From a virus, in IMG/VR virus record IMGVR_UViG_3300018059_000006, positions 1-42,730 of that record: a stretch of 42,730 nucleotides of DNA; one strand, written 5' to 3'. Below are positions 29,270 to 35,994 of this stretch, piece after piece. Within the stretch, counting starts at the first letter, position 1, and each line of letters starts with the position of its first letter. The notes under the pieces were generated by a model, which worked only from the letters and a program-made list of their open reading frames with translations, was not told where the DNA came from and did not search any database. The translations under genes and the position numbers were made by a program.

Positions 29270-29989
29270 TTATGATGGGGCAGTATCCCACAACCGAATA
29301 TAACGAGTCACAGTGCCAACAAGCACTTTGATCCAACCTAATTGTGAGCCGCCATTCGTTTGGGTAGACAACGCTGGAAGTCCATCATCAGGCAACCAAA
29401 GCAGATTTGTAAAACCATTGGCCGTATTGATCTGGTGAAGCAGAGATTTTGTCACACCCGACGCGTTTTCAATATTAAGCGCAGAAACATCCTGGGTGCT
29501 TACATCTGTTACGTTTGACTGTACAGCCAAACGCAAGGCCGAAGCAACTCCGCCCGAATTGAACGTCTCACCATTTAACAGCAATTTGGCATTGATGGCA
29601 AAGATACCCACACCAGCTACTCCGCCAGCCGTAAGTACTGTCGAGCCTGCATCCACCTCTGCGATGGCTTGCAATGCAAACATGCTTGCACAGGATGCGC
29701 CACTATCCATAAATGGGAACAAACCGGCGCCCAAAACTTCCGCCACTCCTGTAGTATGCAGTTCACGGTAATCCGTGTACACCTGCGCGGGGGTAGCTCC
29801 AACCGTACCACTAAAACTAATCCAGCCTGATGTGCGGGTAGGATTAACGCTTGCGCCGCGAATCGCATTAGTGTTTGCGGGTAAAGTTATTCCTTCAAGA
29901 TTAATTGGATGGCTCGTAGGTGTGCCAAAAGACAAATCTAGCTGGTTTGAGAGCTTTTTTAACCAATCAATTCCGGTAATGCCGCCCAT
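29270..29989 (-). CDS. Head-region structural protein (decoration or fibre candidate)
   Basis: A 239 aa beta- and Ala/Gly/Thr-rich protein without charged coiled coil. It ends in GWIKVLVGTVTRYIRLWDT, typical of phage structural beta domains. It lies two genes after the major capsid protein, a place often taken by decoration proteins. AAGGTG precedes the ATG. Confidence 0.55.
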   Translation of the reverse strand: MGGITGIDWLKKLSNQLDLSFGTPTSHPINLEGITLPANTNAIRGASVNPTRTSGWISFSGTVGATPAQVYTDYRELHTTGVAEVLGAGLFPFMDSGASCASMFALQAIAEVDAGSTVLTAGGVAGVGIFAINAKLLLNGETFNSGGVASALRLAVQSNVTDVSTQDVSALNIENASGVTKSLLHQINTANGFTNLLWLPDDGLPALSTQTNGGSQLGWIKVLVGTVTRYIRLWDTAPS

Positions 29990-29990
29990 A

Positions 29991-30188
29991 TTACACCTTA
30001 CCTTTTCCCTTCTTAGAAGGGACTAATTCTGGATTAACAACGGCGGGGGTCAACTCATCAGCCGCCTTTTCGGGTTCAGTGGGTAACACTTCCTGTTCCT
30101 TGACTTCCACGTATCCAGCCTTTTTCAAATCAGCGATAATGGATGGCACATCAGTATTACGAGTGATTCCATCGTTATACAGTTTCAT
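29991..30188 (-). CDS. Small hypothetical head-region protein
   Basis: A 65 aa protein. The first half (MKLYNDGITRNTDVPSIIADLKKAG) is compact and the C-terminal half is Pro/Glu/Lys-rich and probably flexible. Such proteins commonly follow the major capsid gene in siphoviruses. AGGTG precedes the ATG. Confidence 0.6.
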   Translation of the reverse strand: MKLYNDGITRNTDVPSIIADLKKAGYVEVKEQEVLPTEPEKAADELTPAVVNPELVPSKKGKGKV

Positions 30189-30196
30189 GGCGTCAC

Positions 30197-31087
30197 CTAT
30201 GCTTTCTTGTGGAGATATACGCCGCCGATCTTGTTATCCAAGACAAAAGCGTCATGATACAGGTCATAATCAAAAATCCAGTTATCAGCGGCCTGATTTT
30301 CATCGGGACTGAAAACCTTGGGGAGTTCGTGCTTTTTGACCTGAACAACGGCAACAGGATCAATCAACATGAAATTGATTTCCTTACCACCAGAACTTTT
30401 GGAATAATGTCCGGCGGCGGACGGAGTCGCACCAGCCTCAAGATCAATCGCAGTATAGAATCGGGTTTGAGGAACCATGATAACGGGAACGCCATCAAGG
30501 GAATTTACAGCACGATTAACAGTGTTGTCATTACCAAGCATACGAGTAACGGCAGCTTCGAGAGAACCATAGGCAGTATCAGAAAAAAACGCCAAACACC
30601 GACTTAGGTCAGCCTCAGCAGCGCGTACAGCAGCTTTGGCAACATCCCAGGCCGCAAGAATCGTTGAGCTTGTCAAAGTCGCGCCCGTAGTCGTTCCAAT
30701 GCTTCCCTTACTTGCATATTTGGCAAATCGGTAAGCGTCAATCTCAGGAACAACCTTGGTACGCATGAATTCGCCAGCGGTCAAACCAAAAGCCATGCCA
30801 AGCGTTTCGTCATCATCCATACGAGCAACATGAAAAGCGCGGGCGCGATGCGTTGCCAGTGTGAGAATTTCCCATGCGCCGACAATTTCACCTTTAGGAT
30901 AATCAGCGCCGCGCGCCATATCGCCCAGCCCACCCATTGTCGTTTTGTAAATCTCAACAACCGGAGTTCCCGCAAAATTGGCGACTTGACGGTTGGTAGT
31001 ATCCATTCGCGCTGTAATGGATGATAATTTATAAAGTTCATCCAAAATGGGAACGAATTTTTTGGCATATTCAAAAGATTGTGTCAT
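30197..31087 (-). CDS. Major capsid protein (HK97 fold)
   Basis: A 296 aa coat protein. Order, size and text fit an HK97-fold protein: an N-arm, an E-loop region (TTMGGLGDMARGADYP), the spine-helix section (AAWDVAKAAVRAAEAD) and a C-terminal P-domain strand ending HDAFVLDNKIGGVYLHKK. It follows the scaffold gene directly. AGGAAA precedes the ATG. The capsid of this genome length would be a T=7-like shell (inference). Confidence 0.85.
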   Translation of the reverse strand: MTQSFEYAKKFVPILDELYKLSSITARMDTTNRQVANFAGTPVVEIYKTTMGGLGDMARGADYPKGEIVGAWEILTLATHRARAFHVARMDDDETLGMAFGLTAGEFMRTKVVPEIDAYRFAKYASKGSIGTTTGATLTSSTILAAWDVAKAAVRAAEADLSRCLAFFSDTAYGSLEAAVTRMLGNDNTVNRAVNSLDGVPVIMVPQTRFYTAIDLEAGATPSAAGHYSKSSGGKEINFMLIDPVAVVQVKKHELPKVFSPDENQAADNWIFDYDLYHDAFVLDNKIGGVYLHKKA

Positions 31088-31100
31088 TACTTATTTTTCC

Positions 31101-31658
31101 TTATTTAGCGGCAGGTAGTCCTGCGCCCTGTCTTGCGGCGCCTACTATTTTGTCGCTAAGAACTGATTGATTATTTGCACCTGTTACAATTTTTGGTGCG
31201 GGAGTTGTATCCTCGAACAGGTAATCATTTTTTTCTTTGATTTCTTTGAGTTGACCGTCAAGACCAATAATCGATCCATCAGCATCATTGAACTTTAGCA
31301 AATCCCTACTGAGTAGAGCTGTTACCGTCTTGGCATTCTTGACCTTTGCGCCATTCAAAGCACCTTCGAGTGCATGGTCAAACTTCAATGCAGAAAGTTG
31401 CGTTGCTGAATCTGTTGCCGCCTTCTCTGCCTTGGCTTTCCAGTCATCAGCGGCTTTTTGAATATCTTCAACTTTCAAAGCCTTGAAACCTTCAATTGCT
31501 GTATTGGCTTCGGTCAATTGATTTTTGTAACCATCAGACTCAGCCTTTGCAGTATCCAATGCCGTCTTGTGCTTCTCAATATCTTTGCCGTGTAGCACAA
31601 TAATTTGGTCGGCTTGCTCTTCTGTCAGTCCTAACTTAATCAAATCTTTTGCATTCAT
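31101..31658 (-). CDS. Capsid scaffold (GP20-like)
   Basis: A 185 aa charged helical protein matching the phage minor structural protein GP20 family: N-terminal LIKLGLTEEQADQII, central coiled coil, then a Lys-rich core and a C-terminal peptide. Scaffolds guide shell assembly and then leave. The last residues AARQGAGLPAAK resemble a stretch in the JAB-like protein. AAAGGA precedes the ATG, which sits after the structured leader at 31669-31892. Confidence 0.85.
   Translation of the reverse strand: MNAKDLIKLGLTEEQADQIIVLHGKDIEKHKTALDTAKAESDGYKNQLTEANTAIEGFKALKVEDIQKAADDWKAKAEKAATDSATQLSALKFDHALEGALNGAKVKNAKTVTALLSRDLLKFNDADGSIIGLDGQLKEIKEKNDYLFEDTTPAPKIVTGANNQSVLSDKIVGAARQGAGLPAAK
31307..31315 (-). 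repeat. TACTCAGTA site 19
   Basis: Exact copy in the scaffold gene, read as Leu-Leu-Ser. Confidence 0.9.
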
Positions 31659-31668
31659 TTTTTTTACC

Positions 31669-31892
31669 TGTCCTTTTATCCTATTACACCTAGGTTTTGT
31701 TTAGGCGGCCGCCATCCGCCAGGGTTGCCGTTTTCTGAGCCGACGGCTGGCTAAGTATTTCTGGTAATAAAAAAGCCACATCTTTCAACAAGATTTCTCT
31801 TGTTAAAAGACATGGCTCTTTTGAGTCCTATCTTGAGGGGTGTGCCCTACCCGGAAGGTATGACACTATGACTAATCTTGTCCTTTATCCTA
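31669..31892 (-). other. Structured leader block flanked by direct repeats
   Basis: This gap before the scaffold gene has no gene. It is bounded by TGTCCTTTTATCCTA (31669-31683) and TGTCCTTTATCCTA (31879-31892). Inside are a strong terminator (31769-31822), a GC-rich stem (GGCGGCCGCC region near 31703) and AGCCGACGGCT near 31738. The left repeat supplies the scaffold ribosome site and the right one covers the stop of the upstream gene. It may be a leader controlling head gene expression or an inserted element. Confidence 0.55.
31769..31822 (-). terminator. Intrinsic terminator before head genes
   Basis: A long stem with core AACAAGA/TCTTGTT and outer GCCA/TGGC, loop TTTC, followed on the minus strand by TTTTTT. 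On plus it also ends in CTTTT, so it may work both ways. It isolates the head operon from the upstream small-gene cluster. Confidence 0.8.
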
Positions 31893-32025
31893 AAGGCTTA
31901 CGAACATCATTATACACCCGTTTAGGATGGTTTTCAAGTATCTTTATTTCTCTATCATACCAAGAAATATATTGCTTGCACAATGAGTAAATTAATTGCA
32001 AAAACGATCTCATTTCCTGCGTCAT
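31885..32025 (-). CDS. 46 aa hypothetical protein
   Basis: Starts MTQEMRSFLQLIYSL and is Tyr/Trp-rich with a basic end. The ATG overlaps the stop of the preceding membrane peptide gene as ATGA. No family recognised. It ends in the right repeat of the structured block. Confidence 0.45.
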   Translation of the reverse strand: MTQEMRSFLQLIYSLCKQYISWYDREIKILENHPKRVYNDVRKPLG

Positions 32026-32189
32026 ATTGCCGCATTCCACAACATAATGACACATCCTATAATGCCAGCCCCCGTAACCAGTAAAACAAATATCCAAAAA
32101 TAAAACTCAGAATCGCTCATAGCTACCTCTTGTGTATTACACAATTTATAATCTTCACAATCTGTTATGCTGTCTAAAGTAACAATCAT
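32022..32189 (-). CDS. Small single-helix membrane protein
   Basis: A 55 aa protein with one clear transmembrane segment (FYFWIFVLLVTGAGIIGCVIML). Two starts are possible: ATG 32189 (AGGA upstream, 4 bp overlap with the next gene) or ATG 32120 (AGAGG upstream, 32 aa). Function unknown; small phage membrane proteins may assist lysis or exclusion. Confidence 0.55.
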   Translation of the reverse strand: MIVTLDSITDCEDYKLCNTQEVAMSDSEFYFWIFVLLVTGAGIIGCVIMLWNAAI

Positions 32190-32365
32190 TTTGTCTTATC
32201 CTTATTGCTACTCAGTATTGTTCGTAAACGCTTTGATATTTCCTTTTGACAAAATTTACATTTTTGCACATGTTCCCGCAATTGCCGACGGTAATAACCA
32301 ATCTTTATGGGCGTGCGTGCGAGAGCCTTTTTTATTAATAATTGCTGTGCTTTGCCACAAATCAT
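32186..32365 (-). CDS. 59 aa zinc-binding basic protein
   Basis: It has REHVQKCKFCQKE, a likely His-Cys-Cys metal site, in a basic context. It starts one base inside the end of the phosphoesterase gene (TAATG) and its stop overlaps the next ATG, so the trio of tiny genes is coupled. A TACTCAGTA site is in the coding sequence. Confidence 0.55.
   Translation of the reverse strand: MICGKAQQLLIKKALARTPIKIGYYRRQLREHVQKCKFCQKEISKRLRTILSSNKDKTK
32209..32217 (+). repeat. TACTCAGTA site 20
   Basis: Exact copy in the 59 aa gene, read as Leu-Ser-Ser region. Confidence 0.9.
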
Positions 32366-33234
32366 TAATCACTCTCCATTACTGAAAACTTAGGAATAGC
32401 AATTGTTCCATCCGCCTTAATTTCGTGGTACACGCCGCCAATTTTATTTTTATTCACAGGCGCTACCATCCATGAGTAAGCCGTTTTCATTTGCCACGAT
32501 GGAAGAATGATTCCATGCATAGTCTTAAAATTCATTTGTTCCCGCCACACATAACTGCTATATGTTGGCTCGTGTACGTGTCCAGTGTATAAAATATCTG
32601 GCACACGATGGTTATCTTTCATGGATTCCAAACAAATATTTCTTAACCAATTTCTCATGGTATTACCCTCGTTTGCGCCAGCCCCACGCCCCGGCCCGTG
32701 ATGCACAAACCACGATAAAACACCATTTGTTTCAAGCGGCAAAAAATCCCATACATAAAATTGCTCATTCATAACTGCATTCATTTCACGGCCTATATAA
32801 TTTTCAAACTCATTTACATGCGTCTGCGTGCCTCGCGTGTAATAAATTTCATCGCCTGCTTGCCAATCAATGCGCTTTTGAAACTCATTCATTAATTCAA
32901 TGTGGATGTCTGCCTGTTCAAGCGAGTCGGTTGTGCAAACATCGCCGCTGTTATGGTGATCTCCGTCTATCGCGTCACCATTAAGAACAAGTATTACTTT
33001 TTTCCTTTGTCTTACTTGCTTGACTTCCTCTGCAAAATTTTCAAACTGTTGACGGATTCTAATTTGTCCGCTTCTAGGTATGTGTGATGTTTTTTTTCCG
33101 TGCCATTCACGATTTAGAAATAAAGCAAAATTGCTGCCTGAATGTGTGTCACTTATTACAACTTGTAAAATATCCTTTGATTTTTCTTGATGTATTCCAA
33201 ATATTTCTTCTAATAATGTGGGTGATGTAATCAG
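32365..33234 (-). CDS. Calcineurin-like metallophosphoesterase
   Basis: A 289 aa enzyme if started at CTG 33234, which has AAAGGAG 7 bases upstream. The conserved motifs need that long form: DTH at 29-31, GDAIDGD near 86-92, RGTQTH at 134-139, HH at 178-179 and GHVHE at 218-222. These bind two metals in phosphoesterases that cut phosphodiesters or phosphoproteins. The in-frame ATG at 32892 would lose the first catalytic Asp. No ATG, GTG or TTG occurs between the upstream stop and 33234. DNA-repair or nucleotide-clearing function is possible. Confidence 0.82.
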   Translation of the reverse strand: MITSPTLLEEIFGIHQEKSKDILQVVISDTHSGSNFALFLNREWHGKKTSHIPRSGQIRIRQQFENFAEEVKQVRQRKKVILVLNGDAIDGDHHNSGDVCTTDSLEQADIHIELMNEFQKRIDWQAGDEIYYTRGTQTHVNEFENYIGREMNAVMNEQFYVWDFLPLETNGVLSWFVHHGPGRGAGANEGNTMRNWLRNICLESMKDNHRVPDILYTGHVHEPTYSSYVWREQMNFKTMHGIILPSWQMKTAYSWMVAPVNKNKIGGVYHEIKADGTIAIPKFSVMESD

Positions 33235-33271
33235 GGTTTCACTCCTTTGGTGTAAATATGGATTTTCATAC

Positions 33272-34378
33272 TTACACTACTATTGTTTCTCTAACCGATT
33301 GTTTTTGCAATCCAGTCTGTTTTATGAAACTTCGCATGGCAGACTGCCATTGTTTAACTTTAGCGAGTTCTTTTGGTGCTTCCAATTTTGCCGCCTTCAA
33401 TGCTTCGGCTTGTCGTTTCCACTCCCTTATCTTTCTCTCAATGCCCCTCTGGTACTGAGTAGCCTCGTACACAGATATATCCTGCCCATTGAATTTAACA
33501 GTTTCCTTTTTGAAATCCTTTAATTCTTCTTTGCTGTATGCGTTTTCTGATATGCCCTCGAAGAAGGGATAGAACGAATGTCTACAATTTACTCCGGCTA
33601 ATCCTGTTACTGTTCCATAGCCCGTACTTTCCACAAACGGGGAATATTTCTTACTTGTGCCACTTCTTGAAAATACCTTACCCTGCCAAACTGCATGAGA
33701 AGGACGCGCTCCGATATGAGCGGATGTTTGTACAAGGTCGCTTTGCATTTCTGACGCTCTTTGTAATTGAAGTTTGCCAACTGTCTGACCCACACCAGTT
33801 AAGATGGCACGACGAACACTTACATCAAGTTTTTGACTTCCAGAAAGATAGTCAACTGTGTTTATTCCTTGCGCGGCTATATCTTTTATAGCCTTTTTTA
33901 TTGCACTGTTATAATCTTTTGAACCATTTGTTATTTCAAGATAGGCAATATCTGTGGCACGAATAAAAGCATTTTGTCCGCCTATTGCAGTGGTAAGTGT
34001 AAGATTGCGTAAAAGGCTGTTTGTTTTTCGCAATCCCTCTTCCAACACATTTAGCATGGCCGGATTTAAGTTTAATGGAATGGGCGTCTTGCCTGCCTGT
34101 ATATAAATCGAGTCGTCAAACTTCAAGCCCTTCACACCGTATTTTTTGAAAATCTCGCGTAGAGTTCTTTCCGATTTTCCTGTAAGTTGTGCAAGGCGTT
34201 TTAGAATATCATCATATAGCAACCCTGATTCTGATAAACGTTGAACTTGCCACGAGGCAGACGAAAAAGACATCTTCGCTAGTCTGCGAGCAATATCATT
34301 GATTATTCCCTGCTCGAATTCTAAATAAAGCTCTGACGCCTCATTCGATAAAATGTCAAAGTCGTCACTTGTTAGCAT
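33272..34378 (-). CDS. Minor capsid protein (Phage_min_cap2-like)
   Basis: A 368 aa protein. The C-terminal part (VNCRHSFYPFFEG, then YEATQYQRGIERKIREWKRQ) is characteristic of phage minor capsid protein 2, encoded next to the portal and injected or capsid-bound. ATG 34378 has AGGA upstream and overlaps the end of the GIY-YIG gene by 14 bp. Basic and helical as expected. Confidence 0.82.
   Translation of the reverse strand: MLTSDDFDILSNEASELYLEFEQGIINDIARRLAKMSFSSASWQVQRLSESGLLYDDILKRLAQLTGKSERTLREIFKKYGVKGLKFDDSIYIQAGKTPIPLNLNPAMLNVLEEGLRKTNSLLRNLTLTTAIGGQNAFIRATDIAYLEITNGSKDYNSAIKKAIKDIAAQGINTVDYLSGSQKLDVSVRRAILTGVGQTVGKLQLQRASEMQSDLVQTSAHIGARPSHAVWQGKVFSRSGTSKKYSPFVESTGYGTVTGLAGVNCRHSFYPFFEGISENAYSKEELKDFKKETVKFNGQDISVYEATQYQRGIERKIREWKRQAEALKAAKLEAPKELAKVKQWQSAMRSFIKQTGLQKQSVRETIVV
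33453..33461 (-). repeat. TACTCAGTA site 21
   Basis: Exact copy in the minor capsid gene, read as Thr-Gln-Tyr. Confidence 0.9.
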
Positions 34379-35192
34379 TGCGCTTTTCCTGCTGAATTCT
34401 TTTTTGAGCCACACTCATTTTTTGGCGCGCCTCTTCGGAGTGTTTATATCCGAGGGTACGTAAATTTCCAATAAGTGAATTGCTTATTTTCTTTTTATGT
34501 TCTTCGCTAAGCTTTTTCCCTTTATGCACATCAGACAGTTTCTTCTTGGCTTCTTCACTCATTGCAATGCCTTTATTCCAAGCAACCTGCAAACCTTTCT
34601 TTCCTTTATTCCATCCGACAGAAAGACCTATATTCCAAGCAGGCTTACCCGTTTTAATTCCTTCATTCCAAGATTTTCTACCCTTTTGAGATGCGCTAAT
34701 TTTTGCGCGCGTTTCTTCTGAGGCCGAATACAAACCTTTCTTTCCTTTATTCCATGCGGGCGTTCCTTTTTTTGAATCACTAATTTGTTTGCGAGTAGTG
34801 TCAGAGTGTTGTCTCCCATACATTGCATTATTTTTTCCACCCCTACTATCTCTCATCTTTTTACGAGATTCGTCCGTATGCTTTATCCCTAAAATTGATC
34901 CAGCCGTAGGCGATATGTTATAGGCGGGTTGCAAAGTATTGATATAATGTTGTTCACGAAATATCAAAGCAAAGAAAAAACAGGTTTCAATAATGTTAAA
35001 TTCAAAATGATTCGCACCATATTTATTCCATGCACGTTGTAGATATATAGAATGATGCTTGTTATTGTTTAGGTCGCGTTTATGTTCATTCCACCGCTTT
35101 TGGATATTAATAGATGACCCAATATACCTATGTCCATTAATGGTATTTACAATCTCATATATCCCACTGACTTTTCGTGCTAAAATATTCAT
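34365..35192 (-). CDS. GIY-YIG homing endonuclease with NUMOD3 repeats
   Basis: A 275 aa free-standing homing nuclease. SGIYEIVN ... RYIGSS is the GIY-YIG core (about residues 9-27), with Arg and Glu further on. A long C-terminal series of WNKGxxG and EEAKKKLSDxHKGKKLS units are NUMOD3-type DNA-binding repeats. ATG 35192 has GGAGG 6 bases upstream. It has been inserted between head genes (35285 and 34378), a usual habit of mobile phage nucleases. Confidence 0.88.
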   Translation of the reverse strand: MNILARKVSGIYEIVNTINGHRYIGSSINIQKRWNEHKRDLNNNKHHSIYLQRAWNKYGANHFEFNIIETCFFFALIFREQHYINTLQPAYNISPTAGSILGIKHTDESRKKMRDSRGGKNNAMYGRQHSDTTRKQISDSKKGTPAWNKGKKGLYSASEETRAKISASQKGRKSWNEGIKTGKPAWNIGLSVGWNKGKKGLQVAWNKGIAMSEEAKKKLSDVHKGKKLSEEHKKKISNSLIGNLRTLGYKHSEEARQKMSVAQKRIQQEKRNANK

Positions 35193-35284
35193 ATCAAGCC
35201 TCCAATCAGGTTTGGTCATGTACCCGGACGCTATAACGTCGCGGGTACAATTTTGAAAGTTAACCATATTATACTTCAACAAAG

Positions 35285-35992
35285 CTATTTATTCCAATTC
35301 CAAACCGGATTGTACACAGATGGAATTGCAGAAACTTTTCTACATCTTGCAGCCTCAATGTAAATTGGCTCTGTTGCCAATATTCCCGTATAACACGGGT
35401 TGCCATTACGCCCCCCGTTTTGGGGAAACGGATTCACCCTTTGCCTATCATCATAAATTGATGGATGAATAATAGTTAGATGTTGTACAAGCCAGGGATA
35501 CGTTTTATAGCTAATGAATGGCAAGTAATTCGGATCAATTGTTTCAATTTCAATAACACTTGTGCCCACTGAAATGCCAGAACCGCCCGGCCATGCAAAA
35601 AGTCTTTTTTGTTTAACCACGTTGCAACCAAATAACAGATTTGTTGGATATTTGGGCAAATCCCTATCAAGTCTTTCGCCCGTGATAAAGTTTGCCGAAT
35701 CTCTTACCTTTGATCCTGTATTCCATGTGTCAAACGTATCGGCAAAATTGCCAACGGGTAAACCAGCATTCAACGCAAACAGCCATCGCTGAATCTTCTC
35801 GGTCATTGGAATTGTTTCCCGCACCGTTGTGGCATTTACGGTTTGAGGCCAGCCCTGGGTGTCATTTGGGCGAGGCTTACGGTACTCAGTAGGGAGTAGG
35901 TCATCTGGTAAAAGATACCAAAGACCATCAACATTTGGGCGTTCAACAAATTGTAATTTTGTTTGATTTGTGCGAACAAAGTCAAGCAACAT
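35285..35992 (-). CDS. Hypothetical protein in head module
   Basis: A 235 aa protein rich in Pro, Trp and Asn, beginning MLLDFVRTNQTKLQFV and ending YNPVWNWNK. No family recognised. Its position between the endolysin and minor capsid genes and lack of a signal peptide suggest a virion component, perhaps acting with the endolysin. AAGGTG precedes the ATG. Confidence 0.5.
   Translation of the reverse strand: MLLDFVRTNQTKLQFVERPNVDGLWYLLPDDLLPTEYRKPRPNDTQGWPQTVNATTVRETIPMTEKIQRWLFALNAGLPVGNFADTFDTWNTGSKVRDSANFITGERLDRDLPKYPTNLLFGCNVVKQKRLFAWPGGSGISVGTSVIEIETIDPNYLPFISYKTYPWLVQHLTIIHPSIYDDRQRVNPFPQNGGRNGNPCYTGILATEPIYIEAARCRKVSAIPSVYNPVWNWNK
35883..35891 (+). repeat. TACTCAGTA site 22
   Basis: Exact copy in context GGTACTCAGTAGG, read as Thr-Glu-Tyr. 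Confidence 0.9.
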
Positions 35993-35994
35993 GG

